From Lingula anatina (lineage: Eukaryota; Brachiopoda; Lingulata; Lingulida; Lingulidae): a stretch of DNA of 64,000 nucleotides. The stretch covers positions 321,044 to 385,043 of the forward strand of contig NW_019773947.1 of NCBI RefSeq assembly GCF_001039355.2, written 5' to 3'. The notes beneath the pieces are model-generated. The model ran no database searches. It had not been told where the DNA came from and saw only the letters and a list, made by a program, of their open reading frames with translations. The number at the start of each line of letters is the position of its first letter. Positions within the stretch are counted from its first letter, which is position 1. The position numbers and the translations under genes were made by a program. Shown piece after piece: positions 10,204 through 22,138 of the stretch.

Positions 10204-10535
10204 AATAATGACATAGGATGGGTAACGTTTTCTGAATAACAAACAGTGCGCGTGCGCGCACTCTTGTGTGATTGCTTGCCTACACGTAGTTGATTTAAAA
10301 CTAAAGGTGTCGTACCTGGGATTTTCCCGCCAAATCGAATTTTCCTCAAAAAAGTTGTTCTTACTTATGAATCGTTGCTCGACCCGTTCATGCTACTTGA
10401 ATTCCGTGTGTTACCTCCTACCGAAAGATTTTTTTTATTTTTGTGAAAGATAACGTTAATGCGACAGATCTTCAGTTTTTTTGGCTCGTTTTTCTGTCTG
10501 ATTTTTCTGTCACAAACACCTATTACAATTTTTGG

Positions 10536-11139
10536 GAAAGTACCACTTCTAATATAAATTGAGCAGCATGCACGCGATAGCTGTGACTATAGCAGCATGC
10601 GATAGGATTGGGCTGTAGCATTATTGATAGCAGCAAGCGTCAGCTGTGCCTGTTGACAGAGTGCCAACAGTTAACACAACTCACTATATAATGTAAAGTA
10701 GTGCGTGTCGGTTACAACAAATCTATTAATAAATCAAATTATTACGAATGAGAATTGAGATGCCTTCGACCCGGTGTGAATTCCCTGAATGCATTTCAAG
10801 TTTCTAATGGAATAAATATGTATAATGGTTTGATCCAAATACAATGGACGTTTTTTCATATCTGGACGTAACGCACCTCAACATGGCAGAACCAAGAATC
10901 CCATTTGGATCCTGGATTATGGACTGCTCTCTCTACTTATGCCTGGTTAGTGGAAAAAATGATTTCTCGAACATTTATCAGTGAATTCACTGAAGTTATT
11001 TAATGCTGCCTACATAACAGAATGACTTTGATTATTCGGGACAATTTGATTTAATGATTCAATCCCATTCTTGCTCAGTAGACAAGGAGTAATCAAAAGG
11101 CCTGAATTAAGCGTTCTTCATTTTTTCCGATAATTACCA
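10536..11139. other. No gene recognised
   Basis: This is AT-rich intergenic sequence. A short direct repeat (agcagcatgc near 10565 and 10594) is the only structure seen. Confidence 0.4.
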
Positions 11140-11478
11140 CACTGATGCTCATAAGTTAAGCAACACCCCGATTTTTTCAAAAGTTTCTTATACCATGATC
11201 AATATTTCATTTGTTAGTGGGATTATGCATATTTCGTTAAAATTTGATAAATAACTTATTCAAGTTAAATATTTCGGTTAAAGAAATGCAACACATAGCT
11301 TATTGTAATAATCAAAATAACTTTATAAACCAAACGGTACTAAAATATGCCAAACCATGTGTCAAAAACTTATGCTCACACAGGTAAAAGGACGTGCTGA
11401 TTAAAATAGCTTATCTTGAAAAAAAAGTTCAATCATCTACGAATTATTTTTAATAAAAGAAGACTGTAGATAATGGAT

Positions 11479-11515
11479 GATAAATCGTCTATTATGCAAT
11501 AATAGACGATTTATC
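11479..11515. repeat. Perfect 16-bp inverted repeat
   Basis: gataaatcgtctatta, a 5-base loop (tgcaa), then the exact reverse complement. Part of it recurs immediately downstream (tcatcgtctattatgcaata). It lies within the Tc1-type element. Confidence 0.85.
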
Positions 11516-11576
11516 ATCGTCTATTATGCAATAAATATCGGTTGTGCCTTCCCTGGTTTTGAACAACAGCTTCACA

Positions 11577-12316
11577 TTATTGTCTCCTGCAACTTGCCGC
11601 TAAATTCTGTCAATCTTGCTTAGGAAGCCGGTTCCATCCTTCAATTACTGCCCGCTGAAGCTCTCTAATGCTTCTAACTCGAGGTTGTCTCTCATTTACT
11701 GCTCTGTCAATCATATCCTAAGCATATTCGATTACATTGAGAATTGGCGAATATGCAGGCTAATCTAAATTTGGGATACCGTGCTGTTGCAGCGCGTCTT
11801 GCACGGACCGTGCTTTATGGATGATTTTTCTTCCCGGATTTGCTTGAATGTGTGATTGTATGCGCCCCAGTGGTATTTCGTCTCTGTATTGTTGACAAGT
11901 GTACGGTGGCTTTTGACGAGATCTTTTAGATGGAAGTTCAGCTTCTAAAAGATGCCTGTTGACTGCTTGCCTTCTGATTCGAGCTCTTCCTAATCCAGGC
12001 CAAAGGTTCCTCGGTTGTTTCGCCGACATGAATTGGTCCTGGTGGCATAACCGAACCAAACATCTTCATCTCTTGCGTCGGTTAATATTGTTCTACCAGA
12101 AAGATGCTTGTCCAATACATGATGATTTGGGGGCCATTTTGCTACCAGCTTGGACACTTGACTTGGTGCTACTCTCTGTTGCCTTGCAATATGTCTCTGA
12201 TGGCTTCTTATTTTTTGCCATCTGATTACTTCGTTGAGTCCTCTTCTAACCATTGGTTGGTACAATATAACAAATTGTGAGCATGAAACTAGCCAAACTG
12301 GGCGTGGCGTGGTCAA
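11577..12316 (-). pseudogene. Tc1-like transposase, multiple frameshifts and stops
   Basis: Read on the minus strand: an N-terminal helix-turn-helix region (HIARQQRVAPSQVSKLV, about 12190-12140) and a second DNA-binding segment (DKHLSGRTILTDARDED). After a frameshift a stretch resembling the paired-like domain end follows (NRHLLEAELPSK). The C-terminus reads PAYSPILNVIEYA, the family motif around the last catalytic acidic residue (usually SPDLNPIE), followed by an in-frame TAG. The central DDE region is badly damaged. The protein would be about 330 residues if intact; it is dead here. Confidence 0.8.
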
Positions 12317-12508
12317 ACTGTATTTTTCGGAAGTGGCACCCCCATTGAATATTCTACCGTGCCCAACAGTAAATAGTTCTCAAATGTCACAGTCCAGTAA
12401 ATCAAAGTAAAAAAAAAAGATAAATATCTAGCTACTGTACAAATTTTGCCTCAATAAAAAAAGAATTTGGGAAATAAGAAAGTGTTGCTTAACTTATGAG
12501 GATCAGTG

Positions 12509-14053
12509 TAAATGAAGGTTATTCAGTCCATCAACCTTGTACACTCCAGTCACTTTTTTCCATTAAATAATGACCGGACCCTAACCAAGATTAGTTCTTT
12601 CGAACACAAAGGGACATTTCCTACGTTATGGCGGTGATCCGTTTGGTAACGATTAAAATTGCAAGGCTTCATGTCCTGAATGGCATGGGATGTTGCGTAT
12701 CCCACCCCGTCTCAAATTAAAAAATTGTCTGGGAAGTAGCCGGAACAACCTGGAAGGGTACATCACCCATAGCCAAGATAGTACTAAACAGTCAGCTCCG
12801 ACATTGTTTTTCGCAATAAGATTTGCACTGGGCGCCATAGGGATGTTATAAGAAAATTCACTCGTATATGGTTACGTGCCAAAGCCATCCCGTGCAGTAC
12901 GACATAACAGACAACTTCGCGTAATATAATGAGTATTAGATAAAACGTCTTTTTAGAAATCAAACTATTGAATTTCGTAGAATATTTTACATCTTCAGAT
13001 AGAGTATTTGTTAAGAAATGCACTCCTGTCACTATTTTCCCCCCTTTTGTCTTTTTCGTGTTCCATCGGTCACTGTTAACGGACTCTCGCTGGGTATTTC
13101 CTATCAGGGCAAAGAACCCGTTTGTTAGACTCAATTATAGAATGTAAAGCTAAAACAGTTCAATGATTTTATCAGTAGCGGGTGTTCTCTTAGAGATCCA
13201 AGATGGCAATGTAAATGCAAATGACCAAGAATACTTTTGACAAAGGTGAAAGCAATTTTAAAAAAAGAGAGAAGAAAGCATTACACGACTTAAACATTAC
13301 ACGATTTGGGCAATTAAGGCGGTATTAGACTAAATTTTTGTCTCCTCCATCTCATTGTACCACAAACTTTCCTAGTCTCATTCATAACAAGAAAGAAGGC
13401 AACAAGGAATATTGATTGTTCATGATTTGGCCAAACAAAGCCGCTTTTATTATATAACCCCACTATCCTAATCATTTTAACAATAAAAACAATATAGCAA
13501 ATTGTTGCGTGCATTAAATGTTATGGCCTTAGGGATAAAAACTATATATCAAATATTCAATAAGACTCATCATCCTAAAAATTATGATGTGACGAGTCAG
13601 CAAAAGTTATCATTTACCAACAATTTTGCACAAATTTCATTTGTGGGGTTGCAAAGAGGCCCCCACTATGTCGAATATTCAATAACACGGGTTGTAATTT
13701 TAATTTAAATCAGAGAACAGGAAACTCTTCATGGAGCCTTGTGACTTGAAAATGGGTCAGGAATACTACACATGTTTTTACGATTAGCTAGGGTGGGAAA
13801 GTTTTGCAATATCCTACTGAAAGCTAAAAGAGAGAAGTCCTAAGAAAATGGACAGAGGTTATAGAATAAAACTGAAATGAAGGCAATGTGCTTCAATAGG
13901 TATTTAAATCTGCCATATCTGTACTATTCTGTACAATATAGGGGGACTTGTAATACCCATGTAAAATCATCATGTTTACTGAAAAGTGAAAAGCTAATAA
14001 CTATTTACTTGCTGACTTTCTTAAGATGCTCTATCAGTTGCAATGCCCTAAGT
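12509..14053. other. No gene recognised
   Basis: No exon-like open frame with recognisable protein was found on either strand. Minus-strand frames at 12653-12838, 12784-13134 and 13314-13514 lack domain signatures and splice-site support. Confidence 0.4.
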
Positions 14054-14893
14054 AAAGCCTCGGTCACAACCGATTTTTGGGTGTTGCGAGGGCCGTGGAG
14101 GTCGTAGAGGTAGAGGATAGTCTGCCTTGTGAGTCGCAAGGGCCACATGAGATGTCCTTTCAAGCTGGGACGCTAATTGCAAGTAGCGACAACCTAGAAA
14201 ATGTACTGATTTCTTGAGTTTGTCTTGCTTCCTGTGTACGAAGCACACACTCACCACTTACGAAGGGAATGCAACGCATGGCAAAAGTAGGGCCCTTTTC
14301 TGTCAGTTTTGCTTCACACTTGCCTCACATGTTTGTGGTGACGTACTGACGGCGTACGTCAGTTTTGCGCCCTGTTTTCCTCTTCTTTCTTCTTCCTCCT
14401 CCCTTTTTTCTACTATGTAAGCTTCTTTCTCTTGCCTTTTGAAGGCATATCAGAAACTAAATTGAGCAAAAATTTGAAAATTTTGGAAATTGTTGTACAC
14501 GTTACACAGTCGACGTTCATTGTAAAGACACGAGCGTGCGTCGTGAGCAAGCCTTTTAAACACCAGGCGTGGGGGTGACGCACGTGCGACGCATTCCCGG
14601 TGTGCCCTCGACTTTGTTCGTTAGTTGTGAGGGCGTGCGCCTTAACTCAACACGCAAAGAGCACTTGTTCCTTCATAGCTTGCGACGTGCGTCTTGCACA
14701 ACGCGAGCATCTCTTGCTAACTCCGTGCGAAAGGATTAAGTTACGCTTGCGGCCTCGCTGTTCGCAGGCTATTCGTAGAATCTTTTGGACATGTCCAACA
14801 TCCTCCGCACGTGCTTACGGGCAGTCTGCGAACTCGAAATTACGTAAGAAGGACTTGCATGGGAAGTGAGATTCTCGGTTGTGACCGAGGCTT
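14054..14893. mobile_element. MITE with AAGCCTCGGTCACAACCGA inverted ends
   Basis: The left end aagcctcggtcacaaccga (14054) is mirrored by tcggttgtgaccgaggctt ending at 14893. The 840-bp interior is GC-richer than its surroundings and has no recognisable protein. Open frames in it at 14048-14257, 14214-14420 and 14600-14869 are most likely incidental. Confidence 0.75.
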
Positions 14894-16773
14894 AAGTGAA
14901 CCCCAATATCAGAGATGTGTGAAGGGTGGGGGTTGATAGAAGACCACAAATTTTCTTCAGAAGACTTATAGACAGAGTTATAAATGTGAAACTCAATGAT
15001 AAGTAAACAGTATATAACTTCAGTGATAAAAAAAAACGAATAGTTGATGAGGAAAGGAGGGTTGAATTTTGGACTAAGCTGATTTATAATGATGTGCAGG
15101 TCAGACTGAGCAAGAAAATCTAGCTTGCTATGGTATCTACACTGATCCGTGAAACGTCTGACAAGGGATATGATAGAAGTGTGAAACTAAAAGTACAGGT
15201 AGGTAACTGAATCGGCATAGCAGGTGCCCATGTGATATCCAATAAATTTCGGGACATTGCATCCTCCCATGTCATCAGGTGACTGGAGATTCTATACGCA
15301 AGGACCTTTAATTTCTTTGTGCAGTCGCCGTGACCGCTATCGGTGCAAACAAGAAACCCATGGATAAAGAACGTTTAGTCAACAGCAACTGCTAAATCGC
15401 TAGAGAAAATAAAACTTACCGCATTCATGTAACAGTCGGCAATTGTACTGTTGATCCTTGCTTGAAGTTGTGCAGAATCTGTCAAGTGTACGCTTCAACA
15501 CATCGAGTGAACTGCTGGAAAGCTCTCATAGAAGTAAAAGCCGATGAAATTTTTTGAACTGAAGATTTCAGTTGAAGATTTGAGATAACTTGTAGCTTAA
15601 TCGTATCATGCGCGTCAACAGAATGCATCAAGCAAAATGAGCTCAGGCAGTGATTTCCCATGGTATAAGTAGCAACATGTGCCTCAATGGAGAAATCCCC
15701 TCTAGGGTACAATTGAGCATGTGCAGAATGCGCACGTGCGTAAATAAGCTCAAGAGATTGTTGTCGCCATAAAATGTCGTTTGACTACGCCAAACTTTCC
15801 TATAATTGTATTCTTAACGGATTAACAACTCTTCGTATGAGAACTTGATTTCACAGTTTATACATTGTAAGTGACTCAGAAATATTATATATTCTATTAT
15901 ACCACAAAAACACCAGTTATAGCAATTATTCTGAAATCTGCGCTTGCCGTCGGACCTCGTGACTTCCACTGATGTCTGTACTCTGTAATAATCACAAAAA
16001 AGCAACTTTTTTAGAAAAAAATCCAGGGACAAACTTTGAATGTAAAAATGGATTCATTGACTACTAGTAAATGTGGGAAAATTGCCGTTTACCTCAGGAA
16101 AATTCTTCTTTTTTTGCCAAAATGAACAGTTGTTATATATGCTTTTAATGTTTACCCAGCAAACCCTGGGATGTATAACGGAGTCCGACTGATGCTTATA
16201 TAGATGTAACAACGAAAATGAGCAGTGAACTCTCCTAATTCTTTCGTGTCGTTTGCATTATATATAGTTTCGTGCCTAATTGTTTTTAAAAAAGAATTAA
16301 AAAAAAACAAACAAATGCATTAATTTCATTAAAAGTATTACAACGTGTAACCAAGACAAAGCCAACTACAGTGGTGCAACAGATTTATTTTGAGAAACCC
16401 TAAAATATATGTGCATATGATTCATATGGTGACTCCAATGTAATGAGGCCTAGATCAATAAAGTTGATTTCAACACCAGTGAAGCAAGTGTCTCCGCCGC
16501 TATACGGCGCTATTTGTCGCTCCAAGCACATTAAAAAAAGAAAAATAATTAAATTACATGTATTAGTTCAAAAGATTTCGCAGAGACTTACCAGTATAAG
16601 AGCACAAAGACCTCACCATGAACCAAAAGAGTGATTAAAGAATTAGCTCAGGCACTCAGACCTCACAGGGAGTATAAGTATTATGTATATGGTCAAATAA
16701 CGCCGAAAAGATTCACCTAATCTGCATTTGCATATGCATGCCATCACGATGACAGTTTAACCTTCTACAAAGC
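14894..16773. other. No gene recognised
   Basis: This is AT-rich sequence without a supported exon, RNA gene or transposon end. Poly(A) and poly(T) runs of about 10 bases occur near 15030, 16110 and 16300. Confidence 0.4.
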
Positions 16774-17545
16774 AGCAATAAAGGGTACCGGAGAAGATCA
16801 GCATTGGTCAGAATTGTGCCGGAAGTGACGTGTAGTGGTGTAAGACGTAAAGCTGAGAGGTCATTTTTAGCTGGAGGTGAACGGGAGTGAAGACATGGAC
16901 TCGGAGAAAAAAGCAGTTTTTCAAACAACATGGTAAGATGACATTTCTTCTTTACGCATTTTGGGCAGAGAATACTTGTAGAAATAATAGGCACATGATA
17001 TGAAAACGTGACACGGAACTTGAAGGTGCAAAATCGTGGTTAATTTGCAGACAACTTGTTTTGAAATACATGCTGCATCGACCGCCAGCGCGACAAACAG
17101 CGTAAAGGGAAAGGTATTCCCGGGAGGCTATAAATCGTTGTCATTTAGAATTCTGGCATTTATGTAATCTGATATGTCCATATCTAAGTATTTTTGGGTG
17201 TTTTATGGTATGTGCTGCAAATATAATGATGTTTTTTTCTTGAAGGACCTTGTGAAAACCAGGAAGTAGTTCGTAACTAACAACTGAAATCGTACCGATC
17301 TACGACTGCTGTGCAAAGATGTATCTTTTTTTTTAATAATGCGACGAATTGTTAGATCTTTATATGTCCATCTGACATGATATTCCACACATATGATCAC
17401 ACTAATACAGGGGCGGATAGAAAAAATTAAATACCCGTCAATGTAAACTTGAAAATCTGACCGTCTTCCGGAAGACCCAGAAGACGGCCTAAATCCGCCC
17501 CTGACTAATACACCTTTTACACCTGGGTAGGCACTAATCACAAGT
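16774..17545. repeat. Left arm of a large inverted repeat
   Basis: This arm pairs with 18224-18899 in inverted orientation. The outer ends are gcaataaagggtaccgg (left) and ccggtaccctttattgc (right). The inner ends surround acaccttttacacc / ggtgtaaaaggtgt. Substitutions and small indels are scattered along the arms. The left arm is longer because of a 96-bp hAT-type MITE. Confidence 0.85.
17408..17503. mobile_element. hAT-type MITE with CAGGGGCGGAT ends
   Basis: Inverted ends CAGGGGCGGAT / ATCCGCCCCTG are flanked by ACTAATA at 17401-17407 and 17504-17510. The matching place in the other arm of the inverted repeat (about 18258-18270, read in reverse) has no insertion. Confidence 0.85.
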
Positions 17546-18223
17546 ACGCGACGGGCATTTAATGGCATCTTACAAGATCTTCCCAAAAAGATGAAAAGCG
17601 AATTCAGGTGAGCCTATCACAAAGCTAACAGGTAATTAAGACTAGCTCTAAGTTACTAATAATTGACATTATTATGCAATACTCAGTTGTAAAAGCGATT
17701 CTGACAGGTAGATAAGATATAACATGACCAGTTACTCAAGGCTATTGACTTACAGCCTGAGGAAATTGATTGCCAGTCTCTTTTGCTAGTGATTTTTAGC
17801 TCAGATAAGAGGCTGTCAGAATGTCACCTTTGTTTCAGTTTGTCTTTTTTACTTTTTATTACTTATTAGTTTACTTCTAATTATACATGTATATAAATCT
17901 GTATATATTTGTTTGTATATAAATAGGGTGTGCGTGCTAGTGTGTGTGAGGTTGGGTATGTGTGAGTGTGTGCAGGAGCCTTTATTTAAATAAAAATTAA
18001 AAAATTGTGATAAAAATAGATAAGTCACTCTGGTACACTTCAAATGTTATCAATTCCTTATCAACCTGAATGTTTAANATAACATATGATATTTTCTCTG
18101 AAATGTGAGAGGGGGAGTGAGTGTAGTTTTCTTTTTTTTAATAAATATATACTGTATTTGGAAGTATTGTGTCAAAAAAAAAAAAAAAAAAAAAAAAAAA
18201 ATGTCACCTTTGTCTTGCCATTT
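17546..18223. other. Spacer of the inverted repeat
   Basis: About 680 bp of AT-rich and TG-rich sequence separates the two arms. It contains a pure A run at 18175-18200 and a repeated aatgtcacctttgt motif (17819 and 18200). One unresolved base is at 18078. No gene is seen. Confidence 0.6.
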
Positions 18224-18899
18224 GTCACTGATTAGTGGCTACCCCGGTGTAAAAGGTGTATTAATGTGATCATATGTGTAGAATTTCATGTCAGATGGAC
18301 ATATAAAGATAAAAAATTCGTCAAAATATTTAAAAATAGATACATCTTTGCACAGTAGTTGTGGATCGCTACGACTCAGTTGTCAGTTACGAACTACATG
18401 TACTTCCTGGTTTTCACAAGGTCCTTCAAAGACCCTAAAACATCGTTATAATTGCAGCCCATACCACAAAACACCCAAAAATACTTAGATATGGACACAT
18501 CAGATTATATAAATGCCAAAATTCCACATGACAACGATTTATAGCCTCCCGGGAATTATTTTCCCTTTACGCTCTTTGTCGCACTGGCGGTCTATGCAGC
18601 ATGTATTTCAAAACAAGTTGTCTGCACATTAACCATGATTTTGCACCTTCAAGTTCCGTGACACGTTTTCATATCATGTGCCTATTGTTTCTACAAGTAT
18701 TCTCTGCCCCAAATGCATAAAGATAAAATGTTATCTTACCGTGTTGTTAGAATAACTGCTTTTTTCTCTAAGCCCACGTCTTCATTCCCATTCACCTCCA
18801 GCTAAAAATGACCACTCAGCTTTACGTCTTACACCACTACACGTCACTTCCGGCACAATTCTGACCAATGCTGATGTTCTCCGGTACCCTTTATTGCAC
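18224..18899. repeat. Right arm of the large inverted repeat
   Basis: Reverse complement of 16774-17545 without the hAT MITE. A pair of this size may be a duplicated unit in head-to-head orientation or the termini of a foldback element. No transposase or target duplication was recognised. Confidence 0.85.
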
Positions 18900-21800
18900 T
18901 TGTTTATAGCACCGAGAATAATTTCAATGATTGCTTTTGAACGTGATCTTGTACAATAGAAAAATGACAGCATATACCCAGTAAGCAGTATTGGGGTGTT
19001 AATAGAGTCTATTAAACAGTGTAACGTACTGAGTTGGTAGATTGAAGTCCATGAAATATGGTTAAATACATGCAGTCCATCTCCGTAGGCCATTTCAAAA
19101 CGGTTGTCTCAAAGTCGTCGTTTGCATGGTTTCTAATCTCTATAAATGGGTTGATAAATGTATTACTTGGCGCAACAGTATGACTTTTTCACCATGCAGA
19201 TCTATTACTGCATCGCCCTGTATATATTAATGAGAGCATTGATAAATGAAAAATATAATCAAATTAGAGAAAGTGCACCAAAGAAAATGTCTCCTGGACG
19301 CGTTGAACGGTGAGATAATGCTTCGTTTCTTACCGTATTAATGAAACAAATATATATATACATGTAGTATTTACTGTATGTAGTAAACAGACTTTTTGAT
19401 GGTCACAGTGTTGGTCCCATGCAACGTTAATATAAACAGGATTCTGATATACATGTACATATACATATACATATACATTTATACATTTACACGAATAACC
19501 TCCTCCAAAGAAGGGAGTTTTACTTTAATTGGCGTTGGTTTGTTTTCGACAAGATATCAAATATTTTATGGTTAGGGATCTCATATGATTCGGACAGGTT
19601 AAGGTTAGGCGGACGTTTTGGGCTTTGTATACCGTACTAGACATGTCTTCCCTGTACAAATTAATGAAACGTGGACTACCACTCCTGTTACAGGTAAGTA
19701 GCCACAGGTTACGCAACGAAGTTTTATAGTACCTCTATTTTGCCAGTACTATAAATGAAGAACATACATCTTTTGGGAGCCTAAAAGATTTATTCGTATA
19801 TTCTTATTTTCCAGTTACAATGTATTCTCTTTTATCCTATAGATCATCATTCCAATGTCATGATGTATCACAAAGTCTTTCTCCTACATTACCTTATTTA
19901 GTAATGTAATAATTCCTCAGCTCTTACACAATGTCTATGATTATCCCTTTTTCCATAACTTTCCATCATTACATCATTACCAAAATATAATCATTCTCTT
20001 ATTAGGCAATGGTATGTTGCTTGACCTTAGGTCGCCATTTCTATTAATACAGATTTTTCATTGTATCATCCTGAAGGAATGATAACTATACTCCCTTATT
20101 CTTTTTTATTATTGAACAACACATGCACTCTTTAACTCTCTTACTTACACTGTTTAACCTCTTAACAAATGTATATTGCATCAGTTATGAAAGGTACAAT
20201 GTATTCATTACGATCACAACTTTGTATCTGTACTTTTAATTATTTTCATTACGATAGTTTTACCTGTACTTGCCATGCATTTTCTCCCTTTTCATATGTG
20301 GAAACTTTTTAAGTGGATTTTTTTTGGAAATTTTATGGGATTTTATGGGCGCGCGGTTGTCATCCATAAAATTAAATCAGTGTGAACCTTCTTTGAAGGG
20401 GTAATATTTCCAATGAACATAGGTAATCAGTACTGGTATAGCATGACGGGTTGCTGAAGTGAAGATGAAAAGAATCAGTGTACTCGTTCCATGCTTCTTT
20501 TCACTTTCATCAGGTGTCTTATCTCTGGCAGACAGACAAAATCAGTAATGTACTCAGTGGCACCTGGGTGAGAAGTTAGTTTGAGTGTGGGATGAGAACG
20601 TTTTATCCTAATCTGATAAAATACCTCGACTTTATACTGCACCTACGTTTTATTGCTGAGTTCTTTTCCCCGCTACTAGTAGGCCTACAGTGGGGCATTT
20701 TGCAGCCAATTTTTTTAGAAATTTACATTTATAAACCGAAGTAGGAATTTCACTTGATCTCACTAAAATAGTTTCATGAAATTAGAATAATACTAATAAG
20801 TACTCTAAACAATAACATACAAATTACTGGGTTTTAAAATGCAGTCTCAAAATGAAGATAAGGGAACTTATCTGGTAATGTGGATAATATTGTTCTGTGA
20901 CGAAAGAAGGCAATGGTCAAATGGTCGAAGGACAAATGGCAGAAATGACAATAATATCTTTGGGAAGTGTATAGGGTTTTATATTTGATGTGTTATCTTA
21001 TTAGACGTAATTAATAACGTAATATCAATTAAAGGTGTTCATTTATTTCTTCCAGATTTTTGATATCATAAAGTAGTGGTTTTATTTCTTTCAAATTTAG
21101 GCGGACTTTGAACGGAAAGCTCATTAATAAAATCTGGTACATGCATGTAACATTGCATGTACCAGGAGCTACTGTAGGCCATTTCTGAACTTAATTTAGC
21201 ATTACGGCTTTATTCAATTTCCAAAGACATCGAGAGCTGTTATTTATTCGATGCCTTAGACTCTTCTCTTATATTTGTCTTTTATCTGCAACTTCATCTT
21301 TACTTTATTTCTTATCCGCAGAATACCCGGTTTACGCACAGGTGCATGTACAGGTACTTGTTCATCTAGATTTTTAGTATAAAGAATGCAAATCGACCGA
21401 ATATCAAACTTTACACAGTAAACCTTGTGATCTACAGTTTAGTTATGGTCTTTGCCATACATTCATAATAAAGTGAATTGTTTTATGGCTACCGATACAG
21501 GGATCGGAGAAAGAAGTAATCAGAGTGCAGAGTAGCACTTCTGCAATTACAAAACAACCGGTCGCTTCTTTAACACGGAGGTATTACGCAACTAATACAA
21601 TTCGTTTAAGCGCCGCTATCGCATCAATCAAGTTTTTCAGAATAGCGGACCTTCGGAATAGCGGGCCTTCGGAATAACCGACCCTCAAACCTTCGGAATA
21701 GCGGGCCTTCGATAAAGCGGACCCTTGTATTTTAGAGCTGCCCTTTTGCATTTCCTTAATTAAGTGACTGGACTTAAAATTTCCCAAATTACCACGCTCT

Positions 21801-22016
21801 AGAAGACATTTTTTTATTGTCGTCACTTTCACGGCCGAATTGCTTATACCAAAGACTGGAATTAATTTTAATTGACACATATTTACGTACTAAAATATCA
21901 TATCACATACTTTAAATAGATCTCAATTTAAATAACTTATCCAAGGAATCAATCAGCAGATTGGGAAGTAAAATCAAAATGTACTATGATAACGTATAAA
22001 CTTTTTTCAATATAGG
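18900..22016. other. No gene recognised; AT-rich
   Basis: No exon with a recognisable protein was found. A run of imperfect acatat/atacat repeats lies at 19450-19482. At 21638-21722 a short tandem repeat (aatagcgg-ccttcgg) is present in about four units. Confidence 0.4.
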
Positions 22017-22025
22017 GCAATACTG

Positions 22026-22129
22026 TACCCTCTACCAGGGCGACAGATTGATTTTCCATAGATATTCACAGATATGTCTCTAGATACATAGACGGTCATT
22101 TTGGTCTGTTGTCGCCCTGGTAGAGGGTA
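22026..22129. mobile_element. 104-bp MITE with 9-bp target duplication
   Basis: Ends TACCCTCTACCAGGGCGAC and its near reverse complement are flanked by GCAATACTG at 22017-22025 and 22130-22138. Parts of the same family appear at 43648-43725 and 35330-35350. A 9-bp duplication would fit a MULE-type element (inference). Confidence 0.8.
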
Positions 22130-22138
22130 GCAATACTG

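Larger units (their letters stand above)
9258..10535. repeat. Long dispersed repeat, copy 2 (host of two insertions)
   Basis: This corresponds to 1-845. It holds a MITE (9290-9515) at a different TTA site from copy 1, and a 631-bp Penelope-like fragment (9573-10203) that copy 1 lacks. Copy 1 therefore serves as the empty site for the second insertion. Confidence 0.75.
11140..12508 (-). mobile_element. Tc1/mariner-type transposon, inactive
   Basis: The inverted ends are cactgatgctcataagttaag at 11140 and its near reverse complement ending at 12508, followed by TA. The interior holds a decayed Tc1-type transposase on the minus strand. The length of about 1.37 kb is typical of the superfamily. 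Confidence 0.85.

Noticed and set aside
21584-21880. 98-codon minus frame containing repeated SEG motifs
   Set aside because: The repeated residues come from a short DNA tandem repeat at 21638-21722; no gene support.
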